A stretch of 64,000 nt of DNA from Morella rubra. Its lineage: Eukaryota > Streptophyta > Magnoliopsida > Fagales > Myricaceae. The position numbers and the translations under genes were made by a program. Below the pieces are notes generated by a model. It made no database searches. It was not told the origin of the DNA and saw only the letters and a program-made list of their open reading frames with translations. The stretch covers positions 9,416,946-9,480,945 of the forward strand of contig CM025850.1 in NCBI GenBank assembly GCA_003952965.2, written 5' to 3'. Shown here one piece after another: positions 27,346-39,068 of this stretch (positions are counted from its first letter, which is position 1; each line of letters begins with the position of its first letter).

Positions 27346-29729
27346 AATGGAGCTTTCGTTGAGCATGGTCCTTTTAAAACAACAGGAGATAATCTGGTCA
27401 AGAATGAATACAGTTGGAATAAAGGTCACTCCAATATCCACTTTTTCTATTTCTCTGTGCCTAATTTTCAGGGGAATCAGGGGACCTCTGCTGTGAATAT
27501 CTCTTCAAATTAGAAATACGTCGTTGACCCTTTGTTTTCGCATTTATGTACCAGTTTCTTGTTTGCCTTCATTCGAAATACCTTTTCCTCAGATAGAAAA
27601 CAGAAGACAGAGCAATGGGATGAGTCTATTGTTTTCTCTTTCTTTAGAATGTGGCAATGATTCATATTCAAATTGAATGACTCAGCAGATTTAAGTGAAG
27701 ATAAAGCGGCTTAGAGAGAAAAACGAACAGTGAATGTAAAAAGACCATTTAATTGAGGAACTTAAAGTACTCCCTCGTTCTTGCAGAAGCAAATATGTTG
27801 TACCTGGAGTCACCAGCTGGAGTTGGTTTCTCTTACTCGGCTAATCAATCATTTTACAACCACGTGAACGATGAGATGACAGGTTCATTATGTTCTTTGA
27901 CCTTACTCCCTATAGATATGTACCCACTACTCATACTTTTACCTGCTGAATTGGTTTGAAGTTTTGTAGTTTTGTTCCCATAAACCTTTTACATTTATAA
28001 TATTTTCAAAGAACAAGTACATCTATGACCATGCTCACACAATTATTTATATTTACATGGACATATTGAAACTGACTCCAAGTTTGCTTCTCTTAAGCAC
28101 GAGACAGTCTAGTATTTCTGCAACTCTGGTCGCCAAATTTCCAGAATACCAAAATAGGGATTTCTTCATAACAGGAGAGAGCTATGGAGGTGAATTTCTT
28201 TTTCTTTCTTTCTTTATGTTTCTCCTTTTAAAACAGGGTGCTCCATACGTAATTGTTCAGGATAGTAGAAGTATGCATCGTGCGTTCGTGTCTGTGTGTG
28301 TATGCGAGAGAGAGAGAGATTTGCTAATGAAACTAGTGACCCTGTTCTTGTTATAGGTCACTATGTTCCGCAACTGGCACAGCTCATTGTCAAGTCCAAG
28401 GTGAAGTTCAATTTGAAGGGGATTGCCGTAAGTAGAACGACTTCTGGAAAAACTTCGACTATACACTTGCTGCATTTTTTCTTGATTTCTCTTGGGCTTA
28501 TGTTATACATAATCTTCATTGAGCTAAATTTGCTTAATTTGTACTGTACTTGCAGATAGGGAACCCTCTTCTGGAGTTCAGTACTGATTTCAATTCGGCC
28601 GACGAGTATTACTGGTCTCATGGCTTGATAGCCGATGATGTTTATTCCCTTCTGGTCAATGTTTGTAACAGTTCTCAGATAATGAGAGCGGCGATTAGAG
28701 ACCTAAATGCTCCAGCTGCAGTATATAACCGACTTGTCAAAGAACTTGGTGGCAAGTCCATCGACCAGTACAATGTCATTGGTGACGTTTGTCTGTCGTC
28801 TGGTCAGTCACAAATGGAGTCTCTGTATCAACCCCTACGGGCTAGATTTCAAGATCTGTCATCTCCTCGTTCACGATCAGATGCTCTCAGTCAGCAGGTG
28901 GAATCACCCACCTTGCGTGTTTATAACTTCTTTCGATATTAATATACAACGCAGCAGTTTTTCATTCCCTCTGCTTGTAGGAAGTTCAAGAGCTGATGTC
29001 TGCGCACAACAAAAGACAGACAAGTATTTGAACAGGAAAGATGTGCAGCAGGCTGCAGGCTCGTGGGAGTCGACGGTGGAATTATGTGTAATAATAATCC
29101 ACCAAAACAGTAACTGTTTCCTCTAATTAGGTTCTAATAAACTGTACTGTTAAATTTCAGCATCACCCAACTTTATGATGCTAGAGAGAAACCTACAATC
29201 ACTGTGGTGGGTTCGCTAGTCAAGTCTGGCATCCGGGCCCTGTTTTACAGGTACCCCAACATATAAACTCCTCGCCAAGCTGCGTAACTATCTTCCTCTA
29301 TATCATTCCCTCCTTTGACGAGGCCTGGGTCAACATATCCTAATGTTTATGATTTTGATGAAATATGACAGTGGAGATCAAGATTCTGTCATCCCATTTA
29401 CCGGAACTCGGACACTGGTAAATGTATTAGCAAAGGTGTTGGGACTGAAAACAACTGTGCCTTACAGACCCTGGTTCGAGGGAAAACAGGTCATTATCTT
29501 CTTACGGATTGAAACAATAGATCACTTTTGACTCAGTGCCCAATGGTGTTCTTATTTCCCTCGATTCATTTTTCTCCAGGTCGGTGGATGGACACAGGTA
29601 TATGGCAACCTCCAGTTAAGCTTCGCAACCATCAGAGGAGCTTCTCACACTGCTCCAGCCTCGCAACCAGCGAGATCATTCACGCTCTTCAAGGCCTTTC
29701 TTGCGGGTAAACCACTGCCAAACGCATGA
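27346..29729 (+). pseudogene. SCPL45-type copy B, 5'-truncated, E-like then A-like
   Basis: Starts inside exon 2 ([16 protein letters not shown]) with no exon 1. Remaining exons follow the family pattern; exon 4 is 28098-28189, exon 6 28556-28897, exon 8 29161-29250, exon 9 29372-29489, exon 10 29580-29729. Lesions: one base lost in exon 4 (TGGTCGCC), six bases lost in exon 6, several deletions in exon 7 that destroy the frame. From the start to about 28980 it tracks copy E. From about 29260 it is almost identical to copy A. The indels cluster in the changeover. It cannot encode an enzyme. Confidence 0.85.
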
Positions 29730-30872
29730 GCTGATGATTAGAATCTGTACTGAAAAGTTCAGCTCAATTATGTTGCGCTATGTAGCAGAAGATTGTATTC
29801 TGCAATTCCATTAAATAAGAATGCATGAGTATTATTAATGTGAAATTATTGGATGAATTACGTATTTTCAAGCATCAATGTAAAACCCATACCTATACGC
29901 CAAACCGTCTATATATGCTGCCAAAGTTCATATATTATGAGGCACTGGCACACGCCAGGACTCCACAATAGTCTATAATAGCAAAATTTGTTTGGTAGGC
30001 TGGCTTCGATCTGGATGAGGACCCCAAACTTGGCCTCATGCTGACATGCAGTCATCGATAACTACAACGTTTGAAAAACGTAACGTTTGGGACACGAGAA
30101 AAGGTTGTTTATCTCTTTGTGAGTTATTCATGATGATACCGATTTATGAGTCATTCTCTTCTTATATTCATATGGATTAAACAATTGTGTGTGAACAGAG
30201 GACGACGGAAGGGTCCATTTTTGTCCTTTCTCTTTCTCTTTCTCTATGGGGAGAGAGAAGGGATTTGAATGGTTGGTTGTATTTGCTTAGAAGCTGATGA
30301 ATATTCTGCTATTTTGGAATGAGACTTTAGTCTAGATAGGCCCACTCCATCATTAATATGATTGACACTCACTTGATCACTTGAGCTTTTAAACCCAAAT
30401 CCGCCAATTTTGACAAGTACTCGTCCATCCATTGAATGTTCACCACGCAATTAGTACACTAATATAATGATGCTTTCCGGATTTTCAGGTCAAAAAGGAG
30501 GAAAAAAGTGTTCTTTCGATGGCTAAAGTCTTCTGCAAAGAAGATGATTGGGATTACGATTTATTTTGAAAGGGTTTTCCTTGATTGGTTACGGCCTAGT
30601 GTACTTATAAAATGCACGTCAAGAACTGGTGCAACAAGACGACAGTGCAATCTATAGATCAAAGAAAAGTGTTTCAGCTATCATCAAAGCCAGCGGATAA
30701 AATTTTAGAACAAGAAAATTAGGAACAACCAGATAGACCAGTAAAATAAGAAAACTGCGAGCACCCAAGTGAACTATTGTTGAAGTGACGTTGATTTTAG
30801 TATTTTGAGGTGCAAATTCCTACCAGAAACTGCAATACACGACAAGCATAGAGCCACGTACTAGATAAAATG
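29730..30872. repeat. SCPL 3'-flanking module, unit 2
   Basis: Copy of the flanking module without the LINE insertion. The junction reads ATGATACCGATTTATGAGTC near 30130, which serves as an empty-site reference for the LINE in units 1 and 4. Ends ATAAAATG. Confidence 0.85.
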
Positions 30873-31247
30873 TGTTATGGACGAGTTATTAATGCTGATG
30901 TTTCATGTAATAGTTCGAAAATTAATATATCCTAACTTTGGCATCAAAGATTAGGTCACTTAAATTATAGAGACTTATCAAACATTTCTAGTATAGTTGA
31001 TCGTGTTCCTAAATTAGCTAAGACAGTTGACAAAGTTTGTGGACCATGCCAACTTGGCAAACAAGTTAGAACATCTCATAAGAAGACAACTAATATTCGT
31101 ACTTCAAAATGTTTAGAATTATTGCATATGGATTTAATGGGGCCAACAAGGACTGAAAGTCTTGGTGGCAGAAAATACATACTTGTTGTAGTAGATGATT
31201 TCTCCAGGTATACCTGGATTGAGTTACTAAGAGACAAGTCTGAAATC
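30873..31247 (+). mobile_element. Copia integrase fragment, unit 2
   Basis: Carries the pre-integrase CGPCQLGKQVRTSHKKTTN and the first integrase catalytic motif ELLHMDLMGPTR, then KYILVVVDDFSRYTWIELL. Breaks off at GAAATCT, where an 84-bp piece of the flanking module (31248-31331) follows before SCPL copy C. Confidence 0.85.
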
Positions 31248-31331
31248 TCTATCGGGGAGAGAGAAGGGATTTGAATGGTTGGTTGTATTTGCTTAGAAGC
31301 TGATGAATATTCTGCTACTTCGGAATGAGAC

Positions 31332-32105
31332 TGTCTGCGCACAACAAAAGACAGACAAGTATTTGAACAGGAAAGATGTGCAGCAGGCTCTCCACGCCCG
31401 GCTCGTGGGAGTCGCACGGTGGAATCTATGTGGCAAGTAATAATAATCCACCGTTCGGCAAAACTCTTAGTAACTGTTTCTCTCTAAATTAGGTTCTTAA
31501 ACTGTACTGTTAAATTTCAGCATCACCCAACTTTATGATGCGAGAGAGAGAGAGAAACCTACAATCACTGTGGTGGGTTCGCTAGTCAAGTCTGGCATCC
31601 GGGCCCTGGTTTACAGGTACCCCAACATATAAACTCCTCGCCAAGCTGTGTAACTATCTTCCTCTATATCATTCCCTCCTTTGACGAGGCCTGGGTCAAC
31701 ATATCCTAATGTATGATTTTGATGAAATATGACAGTGGAGATCAAGATTCTGTCATCCCATTTACCGGAACTCGGACACTGGTAAATGTATTAGCAAAGG
31801 TGTTGGGACTGAAAACAACTGTGCCTTACAGACCCTGGTTTGAGGGAAAACAGGTCAAAATCTTCTAACGGAATGAAACAATAGATCACTTTTGACATAG
31901 AAGTGGACCTTCAGTACCCAATGGTGTTCTTATTTCTCGATTGATTTTTCTCCAGGTTGGTGGATGGACACAGGTATATGGCAACCTCCAGTTAAGCTTC
32001 GTTACCATCAGAGGAGCTTCTCACATTGCTCCAGCCTCGCAACCAGTGAGGTCACTCACGCTCTTCAAGGCCTTCCTTGCAGGCAAACCACTGCCAAACG
32101 CATGA
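31332..32105 (+). pseudogene. SCPL45-type copy C, exons 7-10 only
   Basis: Starts inside exon 7 ([20 protein letters not shown]), then exon 8 31521-31616, exon 9 31736-31853, exon 10 31956-32105, all of normal length. It follows copy E, not A, in the coding GA tract and in the last intron. The Asp and His motifs are intact, but the nucleophile half is absent. A 3' gene fragment. Confidence 0.88.
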
Positions 32106-33173
32106 GCTGATGATTAGAATCTGTACTGAAAAGTTCAGCTCAATTATGTTGCGCTATGTAGCAGAAGATTGTATTCTGCAATTCCATTAAATAAGAATGC
32201 ATGAGTATTATTAATGTGAAATTATTGGATGAATTACGTATTTTCAAGCATCAATGTAAAACCCATACCTATACGCCAAACCGTCTATATATGCTGCCAA
32301 AGTTCATATATTATGAGGCACTGGCACACGCCAGGACTCCACAATAGTCTATAATAGCAAAATTTGTTTGGTAGGCTGGCTTCGATCTGGATGAGGACCC
32401 CAAACTTGGCCTCATGCTGACATGCAGTCATCGATAGTTTGAAAAACGTAACGTTTGGGACACGAGAAAGGTTGTTTGTCTCTGGTGCAACATTCTCTTC
32501 TTATGCAATTCTATATGATCAAAGAAATTGTGTGTGAACAGAGCTACGACATCAAAGCCCGCAGATTTTGTCCTTTCTCTTTCTCTTTCTCTATGGGGGA
32601 GAGAGAAGGGATTTGAATGGTTGGTTGTATTTGCTTAGAAGCTGATGCAGCTAAATGAGACTTTAGTCTAGAACCCACTCCATCATTAATATGATTGACA
32701 CTCACTTGATCACTTGAGCTTTTAAACCCAAATCCGCCAATTTTGACAAGTACTCGTCCATCCATTGAATGTTCACCACGCAATTAGTACACTAATATAA
32801 TGATGCTTTCCGGATTTTCAGGTCAAAAAGGAGGAAAAAAGTGTTCTTTCGATGGCTAAAGTCTTCTGCAAAGAAGATGATTGGGATTACGATTTATTTT
32901 GAAAGGGTTTTCCTTGATTGGTTACGGCCTAGTGTACTTATAAAATGCACGTCAAGAACTGGTGCAACAAGACGACAGTGCAATCTATAGATCAAAGAAA
33001 AGTGTTTCAGCTATCATCAAAGCCAGCGGATAAAATTTTAGAACAAGAAAATTAGGAACAACCAGATAGATCAGTAAAATAAGAAAACTGCGAGCACCCA
33101 AGTGAACTATTGTTGAAGTGACGTTGATTTTAGTATTTTGAGGTGCAAATTCCTCCACGTACTAGATAAAATG
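32106..33173. repeat. SCPL 3'-flanking module, unit 3, with an interleaved stretch
   Basis: Same module as in the other units. Between about 32480 and 32570 it alternates short collinear blocks from two different parts of the module (see finding), then resumes normally. Ends ATAAAATG. Confidence 0.85.
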
Positions 33174-33495
33174 TGTTATGGACGAGTTATTAATGCTGAT
33201 GTTTCATGTAATAGTTCGAAAATTAATATATCCTAACTTTGGCATCAAAGATTAGGTCACTTAAATTATAGAGACTTATCAAACATTTCTAGTATAGTTG
33301 ATCGTGTTCCTAAATTAGCTAAGACAGTTGACAAAGTTTGTGGACCATGCCAACTTGGCAAACAAGTTAGAACATCTCATAAGAAGACAACTAATATTCG
33401 TACTTCAAAATGTTTAGAATTATTGCATATGGATTTAATGGGGCCAACAAGGACTGAAAGTCTTGGTGGCAGAAAATACATACTTGTTGTAGTAG
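33174..33495 (+). mobile_element. Copia integrase fragment, unit 3
   Basis: Same left junction as units 1, 2 and 4. Breaks at ACTTGTTGTAGTA, where SCPL exon 8 sequence GGGCCCTGG follows without spacer. Confidence 0.85.
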
Positions 33496-33989
33496 GGCCC
33501 TGGTTTACAGGTACCCCAACATATAAACTCCTCGCCAAGCTGCGTAACTATCTTCCTCTATATCATTCCCTCCTTTGACGAGGCCTGGGTCAACATATCC
33601 TAATGTATATGATTTTGATGAAATATGACAGTGGAGATCAAGATTCTGTCATCCCATTTACCGGAACTCGGACACTGGTAAATGTATTAGCAAAGGTGTT
33701 GGGACTGAAAACAACTGTGCCTTACAGACCCTGGTTCGAGGGAAAACAGGTCAAAATCTTCTAACGGATGAAACAATAGATCACTTTTGACTCAGTGGCC
33801 CAATGGTGTTCTTATTTCCCTCGATTCATTTTTCTCCAGGTCGGTGGATGGACACAGGTATATGGCAACCTCCAGTTAAGCTTCGCAACCATCAGAGGAG
33901 CTTCTCACACTGCTCCAGCCTCGCAACCAGCGAGATCATTCACGCTCTTCAAGGCCTTTCTTGCGGGTAAACCACTGCCAAACGCATGA
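33496..33989 (+). pseudogene. SCPL45-type copy D, end of exon 8 to exon 10
   Basis: Keeps only the last 15 bases of exon 8 (to 33510), exon 9 (33632-33749) and exon 10 (33840-33989). Exon 10 tracks copy A ([20 protein letters not shown]), while the ninth intron start resembles copy E. Non-coding remnant. Confidence 0.88.
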
Positions 33990-35340
33990 GCTGATGATTA
34001 GAATCTGTACTGAAAAGTTCAGCTCAATTATGTTGCGCTATGTAGCAGAAGATTGTATTCTGCAATTCCATTAAATAAGAATGCATGAGTATTATTAATG
34101 TGAAATTATTGGATGAATTACGTATTTTCAAGCATCAATGTAAAACCCATACCTATACGCCAAACCGTCTATATATGCTGCCAAAGTTCATATATTATGA
34201 GGCACTGGCACACGCCAGGACTCCACAATAGTCTATAATAGCAAAATTTGTTTGGTAGGCTGGCTTCGATCTGGATGAGGACCCCAAACTTGGCCTCATG
34301 CTGACATGCAGTCATCGATAACTACAACGTTTGAAAAACGTAACGTTTGGGACACGAGAAAAGGTTGTTTATCTCTTTGTGAGATTCATGATATACCGAT
34401 CCGCCCGTGGAATATTGGGAGCAAGTGGCTTGGTGTTTTCTTGGATTCCTAGAGACTAATCGGATGGCGCATCTTCTGGCAAAATGGGGGACAACTTCTT
34501 CTATTTTTGGTTCCATCCCGTTAGATAAGATTCCTTATTATATAGTCATTGTGATCTGTTGTGAACTTGATGTATGGGCCTGTACTCCTCGGTTTCGAAT
34601 GAAACGTGACTTAGAAAAAAAAAGAGTCATTCTCTTCTTATATTCATATGGATTAAACAATTGTGTGTGAACAGAGGACGACGAAGGGTCCATTTTGTCC
34701 TTTCTCTTTCTCTTTCGGGGAGAGAGAAGGGATTTGAATGGTTGGTTGTATTTGCTTAGAAGCTGATGAATATTCTGCTACTTCGGAATGAGACTTTAGT
34801 CTAGAAAGGCCCACTCGATCATTAACATTATTGACTCTCACTTGATCACTTGAGCTTTTAAACCCAAATCCGCCAATTTTGACAAGTACTCGTCCATCCA
34901 TTGAATGTTCACCACGCAATTAGTACACTAACATAATGATGCTTTCCGGATTTTCAGGTCAAAAAGGAGGAAAAAAGTGTTCTTTCGATGGCTAAAGTCT
35001 TCTGCAAAGAAGATGATTGGGATTACGATTTATTTTGAAAGGGTTTTCCTTGATTGGTTACGGCTAGTGTACTTATACAAGGCCCGTCAAGAACTGGTGC
35101 AACAAGACGACAATGCAATCTATAGATCAAAGAAAAGTGTGTCAGCTATCATCAAAGCCCGCAGATAAAATTTTAGAACAAGAAAATTAGGAACAACCAG
35201 ATAGATCAGTAAAATAAGAAAACTGCGAGCACCCAAGTGAACTATTGTTGAAGTGACGTTGATTTTAGTATTTTGAGGTGCAAATTCCTACCAGAAACTG
35301 CAATACACGACAAGCATAGAGCCACGTACTAGATAAAATG
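33990..35340. repeat. SCPL 3'-flanking module, unit 4, with LINE 3' end at 34396-34621
   Basis: Full module including the same 5'-truncated LINE tail as unit 1 (AHLLAKWGTTSSIFGSIPLD, then an A-run at about 34613-34622). Ends at 35340 with ATAAAATG, whose last five bases AAATG are the left target-site duplication of the copia element. Confidence 0.88.
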
Positions 35341-35910
35341 TGTTATGGACGAGTTATTAATGCTGATGTTTCATGTAATAGTTCAAAATTAATATATCCT
35401 AACTTTGGCATCAAAGATTAGGTCACTTAAATTATAGAGACTTATCAAACATTTCTAGTATAGTTGATCGTGTTCCTAAATTAGCTAAGACAGTTGACAA
35501 AGTTTGTGGACCATGCCAACTTGGCAAACAAGTTAGAACATCTCATAAGAAGACAACTAATATTCGTACTTCAAAATGTTTAGAATTATTGCATATGGAC
35601 TTAATGGGGCCAACAAGGACTGAAAGTCTTGGTGGCAGAAAATACATACTTGTTGTAGTAGATGATTTCTCCAGGTATACCTGGATTGAGTTACTAAGAG
35701 ACAAGTCTGAAATCTTTGAGAAGGTTAAAAGACTTCGTAATCGTTTGTAAAATGAACAAGGATGTAAAATTTTAAGAATTCGAAGTGACCATGGGACAGA
35801 GTTCGATAATTCAAGCTTACAAACATTTTGCCATGATGAAGGAATGCATAAAGAATTTTCAGCACCCATTACTCCACAGCAAAACAGAGTAGTAGAAAGG
35901 AAAAACCGAG

Positions 35911-36180
35911 TTAAATGCCCGAGGAAATGCCCGGTAAGACAAGCGTTGTATGCCCGGGATGATAGGGGACAAGCGCATGTATGCCCGGGAAAACAGGTAA
36001 GTCAGGGGAGCCGTATGCCCAGGATGGCCGAGGACCAACACCTGTATGCCCGGGATGACAGGGGACAAGCCCAGTACGACTGTTTGCCTGGGATGACCGG
36101 GGCCAGGACAGGCAGGCGCCTCTAAGTGTTGAGATATCTTGGGATGCCCTGTATGCCCGGGGTATTTCGTCTAGACTCCA
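35911..36180. repeat. GC-rich degenerate repeat (TGTATGCCCGGGATGACAGG-like)
   Basis: At least six variants of TATGCCCGGGATGACAGGGG in about 250 bp, separated by short spacers. The patch interrupts the integrase reading frame exactly after the VERKNR motif. It is far more GC-rich than anything around it. Confidence 0.8.
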
Positions 36181-36416
36181 TGTACTTAAAATATGTTTTT
36201 TTTTTGTCTTTTTGTTCTTTTTACATTAATTTTCCATTATGTCCTTAATGAACCCACTAACCTTACGTCCTGCCGATACTTTCTTTGGCTTCCCTCGTCT
36301 CTGCGCCGCTCATCTCCATTTTCTCTAGTGCCGCTTACTCCACTTCTCCCCACTTGCATTTGTTTGAATCTTTTCCCACCACATTGTTTAAGCATCTCAT
36401 AAGTCCACGAAAAGGT

Positions 36417-36448
<32 letters not shown>

Positions 36449-37070
36449 TCATTTAATATTGACTAAATGCGAGATTTTGATTACTTGTGGTCTTGTGGTC
36501 CCGAAATCAGTTCGAGTTGTCTCCTAGTTTGGGTTTTGTATTTTCTTAACTTATTGCATGTGCTTCTCACTCTATTACATGGTTTTGTTACTCTAGCTTA
36601 CACTTGTGCCGATTATTTGGTAAATATAAAAACTAGGTTTCAAAATTTCCCCATTTGCAAGATAAGTCATTAGTTTTGAAATTCCTGGTCAATCTCACTA
36701 CTAATGATTTGTCTATAGAGTAATGAGTCAGTATTAGTTATTCTTAAAACTAAAATCCAGATTTCGTCGACAAATTGGTTAGTCAGTGACAATGCGTTTT
36801 TGGGTTAAGTGTATAAAATGAGAAATTTGCAATATTGGACATCTAAGTTTCGGTAACCCTGTAAGCATATCTTTAATAGGTCATTCATCATATGTTGCTT
36901 TATCGTTTTCGGTTCAACATTTATTTACATACATGTGTCCTGAAAGGGCTATATTACGAAAATAAATAAAAATAAAAAATTCCTACCTGTAAAAAAAAAA
37001 AAAATTATTGTTGAGCTCATATAAATAGTTTTTCCACAGATAGCTCAAGTAAAACATGCCGCAGTAAAAA

Positions 37071-38337
37071 ATGCTCAGAAAAGGCCAGCGACTCCTGCCA
37101 AATTATCTCATCAACAACCTGGCTCTCCTGTGCATGAACCAGTCTCCAAACGTACTAAGAGCCAGGTGGCTCAAAGTTCATCTTGCTTATATAAAGGAAA
37201 GGAAAAACAACGTGATGCTTCACCTGACAATGTCCCTACTTCAAAGTTCCTTAATGCAGATGTCGAGTCACATTATACAAAGAAATTCAGCACAAAGGGT
37301 GTCATATTGGAGAGGGGAGTACTTCTGGATGAATTGACACATTAAAGATTTTCAGACAAAATTGTGTCCAAAGGATGGGAAAGCCTCTTCACCAAACTGA
37401 TTCCTCCCTCTGAGGAGGTGGTAAGAGAATTTTACTCCAACATTCATGCCAATTCTGATACAAATTCATTTGCCATTTACTTTCGTGGAACCTTTTTAGA
37501 TGTTCATCCATCTTTCCTTGCACAATGCCTAGGTATCCCTAGGGTAAACCGTCCAGTATTCCCTTATCCTGCATCTGCCCAACCTTCACCTAGTACCATG
37601 GCCACATTATTTGCTCATAAGAACATGTGCTTTACTGCTAAAGAGTTTAATTCTAAACTCTTTTATGCCGAAAATCAAATTATTAGTAGAATTGTCCTTA
37701 CTAGTATATTTCCTACCAAGTCCTTATCCCAATTATCATATGAACGCATGCGTTTTCTATATGCGTTTTTAATAAATGACAGCATTGATTTGCCCTCACA
37801 CATTTGTGCTCATATGATAAAGGTATTTCAGTCTAACTCCACCACAAGTTTACTGCCATATCCCTGCTCATCATGAAATTTCTGAGTTCAAAGTGTATTA
37901 ACATCCCTCGCAATGAGCCCCGTTTGAAACTTGCACAACCTCAGGGGCCTACTACCTTGAACCAGAGCAAATCTCATCGTGGCCCTAAAAAATCCTTTTC
38001 CTCCCCTAGTCAAGGCCCTATGCGATTTGATATGAGTTATATTGTTGAGGCTTTGCAACTGCTTATTGAGAGGTCAAATACTTCTTCCTTTGTACAATCT
38101 TCCTTGCTTGCCACCCAACAGACCATGCAACTTACCTTGTCCAAAGTGTTGAATGATGTAGCAACTATCTGTAAGCATTTAAATGTGGTGGGCACTCAAA
38201 GTGCCTCGAGTATGGCTGGAGGTGTTGAGGACCCTGACATTTCTGACTCTCCCTTGGAGGAGGAGGACGAGGAAGACGAACTCTCTGCTGGCGCTGCTAC
38301 TGCTCATTCCCCTTATGATGCTGACGACTCTACCTAG
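37071..38337 (+). pseudogene. Retrotransposon env-like / 'putative plant transposon protein' ORF, broken
   Basis: Reads SKGWESLFTKLIPPSEEVVR, EFYSNIHANSDTNSFAIYFR, LAQCLGIPR in 37364-37876, preceded in the same frame by 37130-37345 (one stop at 37343-37345) and continued after a frameshift by 37873-38337, which ends in an acidic tail. The pattern (EVVREFY..., ..RG...V.P..L...LGIP) resembles a plant protein family found beside the gag-pol of envelope-like copia elements. An intron-like stretch (CT-rich donor side near 36415, TTTCCACAG acceptor at 37040) suggests the ORF was once spliced. Function unknown; the protein is not intact. Confidence 0.65.
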
Positions 38338-39068
38338 TTCTCCTTGGCTCCCTTCTTGACAAAAGGGTGAGCAATTATATCTGCTGTTGATCTGTTGAAC
38401 GTTCACATTATCTGTTGCACTTTTGTTGAACTTTTAGTGTTTCTTATGTTCTACTGAAACCTTTTACTGTCCTTATGTTAATTTGCTGAACTTCTACTAT
38501 TCCTATGTTATGTGTTGTGCTGATAAACTAGTTAGTTGAGATTATAACTGGAGTTGGATTGTTGGATTGATGGAGGTTTGGATTGCCCGATTAGGAAGTG
38601 GATACATTTTGGTTGTGGAGTTTAAAAGTGTTTATTTCGCTTATGATTGGTATTGTGGGAAGTATATGAGTTCTTTATTCTGCTGACTTGCTGCATTGGA
38701 TTGATTAGCATGAAGTGTTGATTATAATCCTGCATATATTGAATAAACATGCTAACACATAGGGGAGAGTCCTTTTATCCTCTCTCTATCTTGGAAGGGA
38801 TACTAGTCTCAGGGGGAGAGAAGTATTCCTAAAAATGCATAATTAACTCTATTGCATTGATGTTATTTTTAATCTAACAAGATTAAAGATTATGTTTTAC
38901 TGAGTTGTTTGCTGCAGGTATTTGGAAATCTCAGGAAGTTATAGAATAGGCTATGATAGAGTTCATAGGCTTGTCATATGTAAATGGGTTCTGTGGTGGT
39001 GATCAACAGAATCCATGTTCTTAGGGTTGGGATTTTTGTTTGTCATGAAGTTAGCCAAAGGAGGAGAT

